Below are positions 36,197-44,976 of a DNA stretch of 64,000 nucleotides, in pieces. This DNA comes from Trinickia diaoshuihuensis (GTDB lineage: Bacteria; Pseudomonadota; Gammaproteobacteria; Burkholderiales; Burkholderiaceae). Positions within the stretch are counted from its first letter, which is position 1. Every line of letters starts with the position of its first letter. The position numbers and the translations under genes were made by a program. The notes under the pieces are model-generated. The model did no database searches and was not told where the DNA came from. It saw nothing but the letters and a program-made list of their open reading frames with translations. The stretch is from positions 1-64,000 of the forward strand of contig NZ_QUBS01000012.1 of assembly GCF_003390925.1 (NCBI RefSeq), in the 5' to 3' direction.

Positions 36197-37228
36197 ATGG
36201 CATACAACGTGACCCTCCGGCAAAGCGGCCGGCAGTTTCAAGTAGAACCCGACGAACCCGTGCTGGTCGCCGCGCTGCGCCAAGGCGTGGGCGTCCCCTA
36301 CGGCTGTAAGAACGGCGCATGCGGCTCGTGCAAGGGCGAGGTCGTCTCCGGCCAGATCGAACAGCGCTCGCATTCCTCCTCGGCATTGTCGAACGACGAG
36401 AAAACGCGCGGCTTGGCCCTCTTTTGCTGCGCGACGGCGCAATCGGACCTCGTCATCGACGTGCGCGAGATCGCGGGTGTCGGCGACGTCCAAGTCAAGA
36501 AGCTGCCGTGCCGCGTGAACGCGCTCGAACGGCGTGCCGACGACGTCATCGTGCTCAAGCTCCAATTGCCCGCGAACGAGCGGCTGCAATATCTTGCCGG
36601 CCAGTACATCGAGTTCATTCTGAAAGACGGCAAACGCCGTAGCTACTCGATGGCGAGCGCGCCGAACAACGAAGGCCCGATCGAGCTGCACATCCGCCAC
36701 ATGCCCGGCGGCATGTTCACCGATCACGTCTTCAATACGATGAAAGAGCGCGAAATCCTGCGCTTCGAGGGCCCGCTCGGCACGTTCTTCCTGCGCGAGG
36801 ATTCCGACAAACCCATCGTTTTGTTGGCCTCGGGCACCGGCTTCGCGCCGATCAAGGCCATCGCCGAGCATGCGTTCTTCAAGAACATCGACCGCCCCAT
36901 CACGCTTTATTGGGGCGCTCGCCGCAAGAAAGATCTGTACATGCTCGAACTCGCCGAAGGCTGGGCGAAAGATCACCCCAACTTCAAGTTCGTGCCGGTG
37001 CTCTCCGAGCCCGACGCGACCGACGGTTGGACGGGCCGTACCGGCTTCGTGCATCGGGCCGTGGTCGAAGACTTGCCCGACCTGTCGGGCTACCAGGTGT
37101 ATGCCTGCGGCGCGCCCGTCATGGTGGAATCGGCCTTGCGCGACTTCACGGCGCATCATGGTCTGCCGGCCGAGGAGTTTTACGCCGATTCGTTCACGAG
37201 CGAAGCCGACCTCGTCAACGCGGTCTGA
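36197..37228 (+). CDS. Ferredoxin:NAD(P)H reductase-type flavoenzyme (CDP-6-deoxy-glucoseen reductase-like, AscD family)
   Basis: A 343-aa electron-transfer protein with an N-terminal plant-type [2Fe-2S] domain (CKNGACGSCKG plus a later CC pair, about residues 37-80) fused to an FAD domain (RRSYSMASAPNNEG, about 155-168, contains the RxYS flavin motif) and an NAD domain (LLASGTGFAPIKA, about 215-227; CGAPVMVESA near the end). Beta-proteobacteria carry this gene widely with the name ascD, far from any dideoxysugar cluster, so the real electron acceptor is unknown. Confidence 0.85.
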   Translation: MAYNVTLRQSGRQFQVEPDEPVLVAALRQGVGVPYGCKNGACGSCKGEVVSGQIEQRSHSSSALSNDEKTRGLALFCCATAQSDLVIDVREIAGVGDVQVKKLPCRVNALERRADDVIVLKLQLPANERLQYLAGQYIEFILKDGKRRSYSMASAPNNEGPIELHIRHMPGGMFTDHVFNTMKEREILRFEGPLGTFFLREDSDKPIVLLASGTGFAPIKAIAEHAFFKNIDRPITLYWGARRKKDLYMLELAEGWAKDHPNFKFVPVLSEPDATDGWTGRTGFVHRAVVEDLPDLSGYQVYACGAPVMVESALRDFTAHHGLPAEEFYADSFTSEADLVNAV

Positions 37229-37264
37229 CGAGACGAAAATGCGACAGCGGATGCGGCGCCGTCA

Positions 37265-37293
37265 TTGCATCGTCACGCACGCTGTCGTATTCT
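37265..37293 (+). promoter_or_regulatory. Sigma-70-like promoter for the argD leader
   Basis: TTGCAT (37265-37270), 17-bp spacer, TATTCT (37288-37293); four of six consensus bases in each box. Predicted start of transcription around 37300, so the small leader ORF that begins at 37301 would be translated from a leaderless or near-leaderless mRNA. Confidence 0.45.
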
Positions 37294-37300
37294 TGCGCCC

Positions 37301-37369
37301 ATGAACCGCAATCTGTCCGCCCTCCGACGTCGCCGCTCGCTCCCCGCCAGGGAAGCCGTCGGCTCGTAG
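37301..37369 (+). CDS. Putative arginine-rich leader peptide of argD (22 aa)
   Basis: The product reads MNRNLSALRRRRSLPAREAV then GS: six arginines in 22 residues, four in a row coded by CGA CGT CGC CGC (37325-37336). It ends 121 nt before argD, and a stem-loop (37375-37404) and a terminator (37421-37447) follow. The peptide has no ribosome site; a promoter directly upstream would make it leaderless. Such Arg runs may also arise by chance in GC-rich DNA. Proposed role: ribosome stalling at Arg codons to control termination before argD. Confidence 0.35.
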   Translation: MNRNLSALRRRRSLPAREAVGS

Positions 37370-37374
37370 CGGAC

Positions 37375-37404
37375 GCGCGCCTCGCAAGCAATCGGCAGGC
37401 GCGC
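37375..37404 (+). promoter_or_regulatory. Stem-loop in the argD leader
   Basis: Perfect 8-bp stem GCGCGCCT (37375-37382) with AGGCGCGC (37397-37404), 14-base loop, between the leader ORF and the terminator. It can coexist with the antiterminator pairing of 37356-37364 to 37423-37430. Confidence 0.45.
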
Positions 37405-37420
37405 AATCGGTCAAAACCGC

Positions 37421-37447
37421 AAAGCCACGGACTACCGTGGCTTTTTT
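37421..37447 (+). terminator. Intrinsic terminator in front of argD (possible attenuator)
   Basis: Perfect 10-bp stem AAAGCCACGG with CCGTGGCTTT, four-base loop ACTA, then a run of T's to 37447. It ends 42 nt before the argD start. It may end the upstream flavoenzyme transcript or attenuate argD. The 5' arm (37423-37430) can instead pair with 37356-37364, inside the leader ORF just after the Arg codons. Confidence 0.88.
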
Positions 37448-37489
37448 CATTTCCCGATCACTTTCCTTCACTTATCGCGGAGCCGTGCC

Positions 37490-38674
37490 ATGCAATCGAC
37501 GCAGAACCCGACGCAGTCGCTGATGTACATCACCAACCGGCCGGACATCGTCTATACGCGCGGCGCGGGCTCATGGCTCTTCGACAGCGAAGGCAAGCGC
37601 TACCTCGACTTCATTCAAGGTTGGGCCGTCAACTGTTTGGGGCACTGCCATCCCGCGATGATCGAAGCGTTGGAGACGCAGGCGCGCCAGCTCATCAACC
37701 CTTCGCCGGCCTTCTACAACGAGCCGATGGTCAATCTCGCCGCGCTGCTGACCGAGCACAGCGTCTTCGACAAGGTCTTCTTCGCCAACAGCGGCGCCGA
37801 AGCGAACGAAGGCGCGATCAAGCTCGCCCGCAAATGGGGCAAGAAGTTCAAGAACGGCGCCTACGAAATCATCACTTTCGATCACAGCTTCCACGGTCGC
37901 ACGCTGGCGACGATGTCCGCGAGCGGCAAACCGGGCTGGGATACCCTCTACGCCCCGCAAGTGCCGGGCTTTCCCAAGGCGGATCTGAACGACATCGCGT
38001 CGGTCGAAAAGCTCATCGGCGACAAGACGGTAGCCGTCATGCTCGAGCCGATTCAAGGGGAAGGCGGCGTGATTCCGGCCACGCCTCAGTTCATGCGCGA
38101 GTTGCGCGAGCTGACGAAGCGCCATGGCTTGCTGCTGATCGTCGATGAAGTGCAAAGCGGCTGTGGCCGAGCGGGCACCCTGTTCGCCTACGAACTCTCC
38201 GGCATCGAGCCCGACATCATGACGCTCGGCAAAGGCATCGGCGGCGGCGTGCCGCTCGCGGCGCTGCTCTCCAAAGCAGACGTGGCCGTATTCGAGGCCG
38301 GCGATCAGGGCGGCACCTACAACGGCAATCCGTTGATGACGGCAGTCGGTTATGCGGTCATCAAAACGCTCACGGCACCGGGTTTTCTGGAAGGCGTGCG
38401 CGCGCGCGGCGAATACCTGCGCGCGAAGCTGCTCGAACTCTCGGCCGAGCGCGGCTTCGAGGGCGAGCGCGGCGAGGGGCTGCTGCGCGCATTGTTGCTC
38501 GGCAAGGACATCGGCCCGCAGATCGTCGAGAAGGCTCGCGACATGCAGCCCGTGGGCCTGCTGCTGAACGCCGCGCGGCCGAACTTGCTGCGCTTCATGC
38601 CGGCACTGAACGTGACCAACGAAGAAATCGATCAGATGATGGCGATGCTGCGCACCGTGCTCGATTCGCTTTGA
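37490..38674 (+). CDS. argD: Acetylornithine aminotransferase (acetylornithine/succinyldiaminopimelate transaminase family)
   Basis: Transfers the amino group in arginine synthesis (N-acetylornithine to its semialdehyde) with PLP. The 394-aa class III aminotransferase shows [20 protein letters not shown] (phosphate/cofactor site, about 103-122), [35 protein letters not shown] (cofactor Asp, about 222-238) and the PLP lysine in [17 protein letters not shown] (about 250). Length is that of ArgD. A GCGGAGCC site precedes the ATG. A terminator and an Arg-rich leader ORF lie upstream, pointing to possible feedback by charged tRNA-Arg. Related ornithine or GABA transaminases share motifs. Confidence 0.87.
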   Translation: MQSTQNPTQSLMYITNRPDIVYTRGAGSWLFDSEGKRYLDFIQGWAVNCLGHCHPAMIEALETQARQLINPSPAFYNEPMVNLAALLTEHSVFDKVFFANSGAEANEGAIKLARKWGKKFKNGAYEIITFDHSFHGRTLATMSASGKPGWDTLYAPQVPGFPKADLNDIASVEKLIGDKTVAVMLEPIQGEGGVIPATPQFMRELRELTKRHGLLLIVDEVQSGCGRAGTLFAYELSGIEPDIMTLGKGIGGGVPLAALLSKADVAVFEAGDQGGTYNGNPLMTAVGYAVIKTLTAPGFLEGVRARGEYLRAKLLELSAERGFEGERGEGLLRALLLGKDIGPQIVEKARDMQPVGLLLNAARPNLLRFMPALNVTNEEIDQMMAMLRTVLDSL

Positions 38675-38731
38675 TCGGCGTCGCACATGGGCGCGGTGAG
38701 TCCAAACTCGCCGCGCTTGCGAAACCCCGAT

Positions 38732-38767
38732 AAAAAAGCCGCATGCGTGCACCACGCATGCGGCTTT
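38732..38767. terminator. Bidirectional terminator between argD and the liv operon
   Basis: A-run, then perfect 12-bp stem GCCGCATGCGTG / CACGCATGCGGC with a loop of two to three bases and T-run. Serves argD on the plus strand and the binding-protein gene on the minus strand. Confidence 0.93.
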
Positions 38768-38787
38768 TTGCTACGACTTAACCCGGA

Positions 38788-39927
38788 TTACATCGAGACC
38801 TTGTTGATGAAGGTCCGCTTGCCGTCCTTGTAGCCGTAGATCGAAATGACGCCGTGCTTCAGGTCGCCCTTCGCATCGAACGTCGTCTCGCCGATCACGC
38901 CCTTGTAATCGGTCGCGGGCAACGCGGCGAGGATCTTCGCCGGATCGACCGAGTTCGCGCGCTTCATCGCGTCCACGATGATGTAGACGGCATCGTACGT
39001 ATACGGCGAGTACAGCACGACGTCTTGATCGTAGCGCTTCTTGTACTTCGCCGCGAACGCGGCACCGCCGGCCATTTGGTCGAGACCGACACCGGCTTGC
39101 GAGCAGACGATGTTGTCCGCCGCGTTGCCGGCCAGATCGGCGATGTTGGCCGTGCACACGCCGTCGCCCGCGAGGATCTTCGCGCGCAGACCCAGTTGCT
39201 TCGCTTGCTTCGCGAACGGACCGCCCGTCGCGTCCATTGCACCGACCATGATCGCGTCGGGGTTTTCGCCCTTGATCTTCGTCAGAATGGCGCGGAAGTC
39301 GACCGCCTTGTCGTTCGTGGCGTCATGCGACACGACGTTCATCCCAGCGGCCTTCGCAGCCGTTTCGAATTGCTGCGCCAAGCCCTGACCGTAAGCGGTC
39401 GAGTCGTCGACGATCGCAATCTTCTTCACGTGCATTTCCTTGGCCGCGTAGTTCGCGAGCGCCGGACCTTGCTGAGCGTCGGTCGCGACGACCCGGTAGG
39501 TCGTCTTGAAGCCTTGCTCCGTGTACTTCGGATTCGTCGCGGACGGCGAGATCTGCACGACGCCGGCGTCGCTATAGATCTTGGAGGCGGGAATCGACGT
39601 GCCCGACGTTTCGTGTCCGACGACGGCGACGACCTTATCGTCGACGAGCTTTTGCGCGACCTGCGTCGCTTGGCGCGGATCGCCCGCGTCGTCTTGCGGA
39701 TCGAGTTGGAGCGTCACCTTTTGGCCGCCGATCACGAGGCCCTTCGCGTTGATCTCTTCGATCGCGAGACGCGCGCCGTTTTCGTTGTCCTTACCTTGGT
39801 GAGCCGAGCCGCCCGTGAGCGGTGCGACGTGGCCGATCTTCACGACCGTGTCGGCATAAGCGGCGTTTGAAAGTGCAAAAGAAAGCGCGGCGGCTGCCGC
39901 GCAGCCGGTGAGAAGCGACTTAATCAC
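38788..39927 (-). CDS. livK: Branched-chain amino acid ABC transporter, substrate-binding protein
   Basis: A 379-aa periplasmic receptor; signal peptide ends at AAYA (about residue 24) and the mature chain starts DTVVKIGHVAPLTGGSAHQG, the LivJ/LivK signature. VGHETSGTSIPASKIYSDAG and AIVDDSTAYGQGLAQQFE belong to the ligand cleft. I chose GTG 39927 with AGGGG 9 nt upstream. Last gene of livHMGF-K on the minus strand, 106 nt after livF; a stem-loop lies in this gap. Binds Leu/Ile/Val or related amino acids. Confidence 0.9.
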   Translation of the reverse strand: MIKSLLTGCAAAAALSFALSNAAYADTVVKIGHVAPLTGGSAHQGKDNENGARLAIEEINAKGLVIGGQKVTLQLDPQDDAGDPRQATQVAQKLVDDKVVAVVGHETSGTSIPASKIYSDAGVVQISPSATNPKYTEQGFKTTYRVVATDAQQGPALANYAAKEMHVKKIAIVDDSTAYGQGLAQQFETAAKAAGMNVVSHDATNDKAVDFRAILTKIKGENPDAIMVGAMDATGGPFAKQAKQLGLRAKILAGDGVCTANIADLAGNAADNIVCSQAGVGLDQMAGGAAFAAKYKKRYDQDVVLYSPYTYDAVYIIVDAMKRANSVDPAKILAALPATDYKGVIGETTFDAKGDLKHGVISIYGYKDGKRTFINKVSM

Positions 39928-39995
39928 TGTAGTTATCCCCTTGTTGGATCGGGTTTGAGTGAGACTACTGCATGCGGGCCGTGGGCCCATTGACG

Positions 39996-40020
39996 GCGCC
40001 CGTGCTTCTCGCACGGGCGC
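39996..40020 (-). promoter_or_regulatory. Intercistronic stem-loop between livF and livK
   Basis: Perfect 10-bp stem GCGCCCGTGC / GCACGGGCGC with a five-base loop, 14 nt after the livF stop, without a T-run. Likely an mRNA stabiliser or processing site that sets unequal expression of transporter and binding protein. Confidence 0.6.
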
Positions 40021-40033
40021 GCGAGAGATAGCG

Positions 40034-40749
<716 letters not shown>

Positions 40750-40750
<1 letters not shown>

Positions 40751-41526
40751 CAGTGGACCCCCGCGCCCAGATATGCCTCAATCACCTTCGGGTTCTTCTG
40801 CACGTCTTGCGGCAGACCTTCAGCGATCACCTTGCCGTAATCGAGCACCGTCATGCGATTGCACAGGTGCATCACGAGCTTCACGTCGTGTTCGATCAAC
40901 AGAATCGTCTTGCCGTCGTCGCGAATCTTCTCCAGAAGACGCGTGAGTTCGACCTTCTCCGTGGCGTTCATCCCCGCCGCCGGCTCATCGAGCGCGAGCA
41001 GCTTCGGATCGGTGGCCAATGCGCGCGCGATCTCGAGACGGCGCTGGTGGCCGTACGAGAGGTTACGCGCCGTGTAGTCGGCGTATTGCAGCACGCCCAC
41101 GTAGTCGAGCAGTTCGAGCGCGCGCTCTTTGATTTCGCGCTCTTCCTGACGCTCGGCCGGCGTTTGGAACACCGCGCCGAGCAAGCCGTGCTTGGTGCGC
41201 ACATGGCGGCCCACCATCACGTTCTCGAGCGCCGTCATGCCGCCGAACAAACGAATGTTCTGGAACGTACGCGCGATACCGGCCTGGGCCACTTGGTGCA
41301 CGGCCGTCGGCGTGTAGTCTTTCCCGTCGAGCTTGAAGTCGCCCGAATCGGGCGTGTACAACCCCGTGATCACGTTGAAGAACGTGGTCTTGCCTGCGCC
41401 GTTCGGGCCGATCAAACCGTAGATCGTCCCTTCCTCGATTTGCAGGCCCACGTCCGACAGCGCTTGCAGGCCGCCGAACCGCTTGTTCACGCCCTTGACG
41501 GACAAACGAATGCTTTTATTGCTCAT
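40750..41526 (-). CDS. livG: Branched-chain amino acid ABC transporter, ATP-binding protein
   Basis: A 258-aa ATPase with Walker A GPNGAGKTTFFN (about 37-48), the LivG-type signature LSYGHQRRLEIARALATDP and Walker B LLALDEPAAGMN, then LLIEHDVKLVMHLCNRMTV. Located between livM (18-nt gap) and livF (1-nt overlap). Its partner domain is LivF. Confidence 0.93.
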
Positions 41527-41544
41527 GTCTTGTTTCCTCCGCTC

Positions 41545-42714
41545 TCAAGCGCGCACGGGCTTCTTGGCGTTGCGCTTGGCCAGTTTCGCGATCTTGTCCT
41601 CATGCTTCGGCGCGGGCCACAGGCCTTCCGAGCGGTAGAGCATGATCAGAACCATCGCCAGACCGTACAGCAACTGACGGATCACTTCCGTATCCAGGAT
41701 CTGATGGCCGAACAGCCAGTGCTGCAGCGGGCCCATCGTCGAGCGCAGGAATTCCGGGAAGATGGCGAGCAGCACCGCGCCCAGGATCACGCCGGGGATA
41801 TGCCCCATGCCGCCGAGCACCACGCAGGCGAGCACCACGACCGATTCCCAGAACGTGAACGACTCGGGCGAAACGAACCCTTGGAAGCCGCCGAACATGG
41901 CGCCCGACAGGCCGCCGAACGACGCGCCCATCGCGAATGCGAGCAGCTTGACGTTACGCGTGTTGATGCCCATTGCCTTGGCGGCGATTTCGTCTTCGCG
42001 AATCGCGGCCCAAGCGCGGCCGATACGCGAGTGCTGCAGACGCGTACACACCCAGATCACGAACAGCGAGCACAGCACGAACAGGTAGTAGTACAGGTAC
42101 ACCGACGGCAGTTGCACGCCGAAAATCGTATGCGTTTGCGAGAGGCTGAAGCCGGCCACGTGCACCGGATCGACGCCGGTAATACCCTGCGGCCCGTTCG
42201 TGATGTTCAGCGGGCGGTCAAGGTTGTTCATGAAGATCCGCACGATTTCACCGAAACCGAGCGTCACGATCGCCAGGTAGTCGCCGCGCAGACGCAGCGT
42301 CGGCGCACCGAGCAGCACCCCGAACAGCGCCGCCAAGCCCGCGGCGATCGGCACGATCAGGAAATACGACAGATGCAGACCGTTCGGCCAAATGCGGCCG
42401 ATCCATTCGAACTGGTTGGCCAGATGCGGCGAGGTCAGCAGCGCGGCGGTGTACGCGCCCACCGCGTAGAACGCGATATAGCCCAAATCCAGCAGGCCGG
42501 CGAAGCCCACCACGACGTTCAGGCCCAGCGCCAGCATCACGTAGAGCATCGCGAAGTCGAGCACGCGAACCCAGTAGTTGCCGCCGGCCGCGCCGATGAT
42601 CATCGGCGCGGCAATAACGAAGATAGCCGTGAGAACACCCACGACGAGCGTCTTCGTGGCATTTTTCTCGGGGATGAGCGTAGTGGACGGCTCGATCGGT
42701 TGAATTGAAGTCAT
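41545..42714 (-). CDS. livM: Branched-chain amino acid ABC transporter, permease
   Basis: A 389-aa inner-membrane permease with about ten hydrophobic helices. LivM features: VRVLDFAMLYVMLALGLNVV and GFAGLLDLGYIAFYAVGAYT near the N-terminus, LRLRGDYLAIVTLGFGEIVR in the loop that meets the ATPases. ATG 42714 has GGAG 9 nt upstream; an in-frame ATG-like start at 42753 would overlap livH. Follows livH by 19 nt. Confidence 0.92.
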   Translation of the reverse strand: MTSIQPIEPSTTLIPEKNATKTLVVGVLTAIFVIAAPMIIGAAGGNYWVRVLDFAMLYVMLALGLNVVVGFAGLLDLGYIAFYAVGAYTAALLTSPHLANQFEWIGRIWPNGLHLSYFLIVPIAAGLAALFGVLLGAPTLRLRGDYLAIVTLGFGEIVRIFMNNLDRPLNITNGPQGITGVDPVHVAGFSLSQTHTIFGVQLPSVYLYYYLFVLCSLFVIWVCTRLQHSRIGRAWAAIREDEIAAKAMGINTRNVKLLAFAMGASFGGLSGAMFGGFQGFVSPESFTFWESVVVLACVVLGGMGHIPGVILGAVLLAIFPEFLRSTMGPLQHWLFGHQILDTEVIRQLLYGLAMVLIMLYRSEGLWPAPKHEDKIAKLAKRNAKKPVRA

Positions 42715-42733
42715 TTTGCTTTGCTCCTTGCCC

Positions 42734-43684
42734 TTACGCGCGGTCCGCGACACGTTCGCCGAGCAGACCCGACGGACGGAAGACCAAGACGATGATCAGC
42801 ACGACGAATGCGAACACGTCTTGATAGTTACTGCCGAATACGCCGCCCGTGAGGTTGCCGATGTAGCCGGCGCCGAGCTGTTCGATCAGGCCCAGCACCA
42901 CGCCGCCGACCATGGCGCCGCCGAGGTTGCCGATGCCGCCGAGCACCGCGGCGGTGAACGCCTTCATGCCCGGGATGAAACCCATATAGAAGTGCACGTT
43001 GCCGTATTCAGACGCGATCATCACGCCGGCCAAGGCCGCAAGAGCCGAGCCGATCATGAACGTTGCCGAAATCACGAAGTTCGGGTTCACGCCCATCAGG
43101 CTGGCGACGTTCGGGTTCTCGGCGATAGCGCGCATCGCACGGCCGAGCTTCGTCTTGTGCACGAGCAGCAGCAAGCCCGCCATCACGAGGAAGGCGACGA
43201 CGATGATCGTGATTTCGGTCATCGAGATCACCGCGCCGACCGACGTGTCGGTCGGCTTCAGGACGTTGATCGGATCGGTCGAGATGAGCTGCGGGAACGG
43301 CAGCGGGTTGCGCGACCAGATCATCATGGCGAGCGTTTCGAGCAGGATCGACACGCCGATGGCGGTGATCAGCGGCGCCAGGCGCGGCGCGCGGCGCAGC
43401 GGCCGGTACGCGGTGCGCTCGATCAGGTAACCGACGACGGCGCAAACCGCGGCGGCGACGAGGAGCCCGATGATGAGCGTCGGGATGTTGCCGAGCCCGG
43501 GGAAGTGGTTATGCAGCACGTTGATGGTGGACAGCGCGACCATCGCACCGACCATCAGCACGTCGCCGTGAGCGAAGTTGATGATGCCCAAGATGCCGTA
43601 CACCATCGTATAGCCCAGTGCAATGATGGCGTAGACGCTACCAAGCACCAGACCGTTGAGGATCTGCTGGATGAAGATATCCAT
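42734..43684 (-). CDS. livH: Branched-chain amino acid ABC transporter, permease
   Basis: A 316-aa permease that starts MDIFIQQILNGLVLGSVYAI, the LivH hallmark, and contains YTMVYGILGIINFAHGDVLM (about 26-45) and GLLGERVADRA at the C-terminus. About eight TM helices. AAGGAGCT precedes the ATG by 5 nt. First gene of the liv operon. Confidence 0.93.
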   Translation of the reverse strand: MDIFIQQILNGLVLGSVYAIIALGYTMVYGILGIINFAHGDVLMVGAMVALSTINVLHNHFPGLGNIPTLIIGLLVAAAVCAVVGYLIERTAYRPLRRAPRLAPLITAIGVSILLETLAMMIWSRNPLPFPQLISTDPINVLKPTDTSVGAVISMTEITIIVVAFLVMAGLLLLVHKTKLGRAMRAIAENPNVASLMGVNPNFVISATFMIGSALAALAGVMIASEYGNVHFYMGFIPGMKAFTAAVLGGIGNLGGAMVGGVVLGLIEQLGAGYIGNLTGGVFGSNYQDVFAFVVLIIVLVFRPSGLLGERVADRA

Positions 43685-43779
43685 TTAAAGCTCCTTAGCC
43701 CGTGCGACTGGATCTTCGCTTCGCGCCGGTTGTAACGCGGACGGTCGGCGAAAACCGCAACGGCACTGCGGGTACTGAT

Positions 43780-43860
43780 AAAAAAACCGGTAAGGGTCGG
43801 CCGCCTCACGGATACCGCTCGAAGCCGTGATTCGGCGGCAGACCCGGTGAGGCGGATGCA
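43780..43860 (-). promoter_or_regulatory. Structured leader upstream of livH
   Basis: Read on the minus strand: CCGCCTCAC (43855-43847) pairs perfectly over 9 bp with GTGAGGCGG (43809-43801), a smaller GCCG/CGGC hairpin sits inside, and GGGTC (43845-43841) can alternatively pair with GACCC (43798-43794) just before CCGG and seven T's (43786-43780). The two pairings compete, so this could be a regulatory RNA; no known riboswitch class is recognised. Confidence 0.35.
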
Positions 43861-43890
43861 AAAACGGCACCGTCGGGTATCCGGTGCCGT
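43861..43890 (-). terminator. Terminator of the 241-aa gene
   Basis: Minus-strand stem ACGGCACCG / CGGTGCCGT of 9 bp, nine-base loop, followed by a short T-run; 20 nt after the stop of the unknown gene. Confidence 0.8.
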
Positions 43891-43910
43891 CGCGTTGCCA
43901 TGCTCCGTCA

Positions 43911-44636
43911 CTACACCTTCACGACGTCGAGAACCGCGCATGCGCTGTCCTTGAAGTCGTGAAGCGTAATGGCGCCGTCTCGCGAACCGCCGTGCCCGCC
44001 GAGGGTGATGAGGGCCATCCACGCACGTTCATGCGCGGGGGTCATCGCCTTCAGCGTCTTGGGCGTCTCGATCGAGGCGGCACACTTCTTTGCGCCGGAC
44101 GCCGCACAAGCGGCATGCAGCGCCAGCGTGCGGATGCCGTCTTCGCCGTACCGCGCAAAGCCTGCATCCTGATGTCGGCACGCGGGCATTGAGCCTGCCT
44201 GCAAACCGACGCGATACCGCCGCGCATCGAGCGCGGACGGCATCCCCTTGCCGGCACGCACGCCGCCCGCAAGGATTGTTGCTCCGATTTCGAGTGCGGC
44301 CTGCGCTGCAGGCAACACACTCAGCGAAAATGTTCCGCCATACCCACGCGTGCTCGGTCGAGCGCGCCCGGTGCGGTTGGGGATAATCGCCGGCGCCGGC
44401 ATAAGCCGATGCGAGCGAGCTGGCCGCGCGTGGTCGCTCAACCGCGACGCCGCCTGCTTTTTATTTTGTTTGTCCTGATCCAAACGCACGGAGCGTACCG
44501 CCGGCCACCCGGCCTGCCCCACGGAGACGTTAGCCGCCGTCTCGTTCACCGGCGCCCCGGCCCTCGCCGCGATACCGATGCTCGCCTCGCCGCCTCTCGT
44601 GATGCCCGATGCGGCGTAAGCAAACTTGACTTGCAT
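43911..44636 (-). CDS. Hypothetical protein, 241 aa
   Basis: I do not recognise a family. The reading frame has the strong GC third-position bias of the real genes, a good AGGAG ribosome site 9 nt before the ATG, and its own terminator, so it is probably expressed. No signal peptide is evident; there is an Ala/Gly-rich hydrophobic stretch (SVLPAAQAALEIGATILAGG, about 107-126) and four cysteines in the C-terminal half (residues near 152, 176, 185 and 233). The C-terminal HERAWMALITLGGHGG segment looks compactly helical. Monocistronic, between liv and ispH. Confidence 0.6.
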   Translation of the reverse strand: MQVKFAYAASGITRGGEASIGIAARAGAPVNETAANVSVGQAGWPAVRSVRLDQDKQNKKQAASRLSDHARPARSHRLMPAPAIIPNRTGRARPSTRGYGGTFSLSVLPAAQAALEIGATILAGGVRAGKGMPSALDARRYRVGLQAGSMPACRHQDAGFARYGEDGIRTLALHAACAASGAKKCAASIETPKTLKAMTPAHERAWMALITLGGHGGSRDGAITLHDFKDSACAVLDVVKV

Positions 44637-44976
44637 TAACTAGGTCTCCTGCGCCTTGCTCAATACCGATGCCAGAAGGCCCGGGGACCTTGAGGACGCG
44701 CGCATTGTAACTCTAATTGCCGAATGGCCAATATGCTGAATCGCCAGGGTTTTCCTGCATTGCAACCTTTTTTTGGGACCCTTATTTGGTGCATATCGCA
44801 ACCAAGTTGCAACTTTTCAGCATTTATTGGGAGCAACCTCCCCGCACGGCGTCTCGCGGCAAATAAAAAAGCGCGCCGGAAAAGGCGCGCTTTTTTAGGC
44901 CGACTGGAATCCAAGGGAAAACCCCGAGGCGGTATATCGATCGAATCGAGGCGCGCGGCGGGCACCTCGTCCATCC
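44637..44976. promoter_or_regulatory. Intergenic region between the 241-aa gene and ispH
   Basis: A 340-bp gap, unusually AT-rich in 44720-44835, holding the promoter of the 241-aa gene. A perfect 5-3-5 dyad GCAAC-CAA-GTTGC at 44798-44810 and a nearby TTGCAACC (44760-44767) suggest a repeated operator. The ispH terminator lies at 44865-44896. No gene is seen. Confidence 0.5.
44865..44896. terminator. Terminator downstream of ispH
   Basis: A-run, stem GCGCGCC / GGCGCGC of 7 bp extended by A/T pairs, loop GGAAAA, T-run. Works on both strands; it ends the ispH transcript on the minus strand. Confidence 0.9.

Noticed and set aside
40753-42708. Long plus-strand frame opposite livG and livM
   Set aside because: Mirror of livG/livM codons; Gln/His/Arg-rich composition typical of antisense frames in GC-rich genomes.
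43801-43898. 31-codon ORF (minus strand) in the livH leader as a leader peptide
   Set aside because: No ribosome site at proper spacing and no cluster of Leu, Ile or Val codons.
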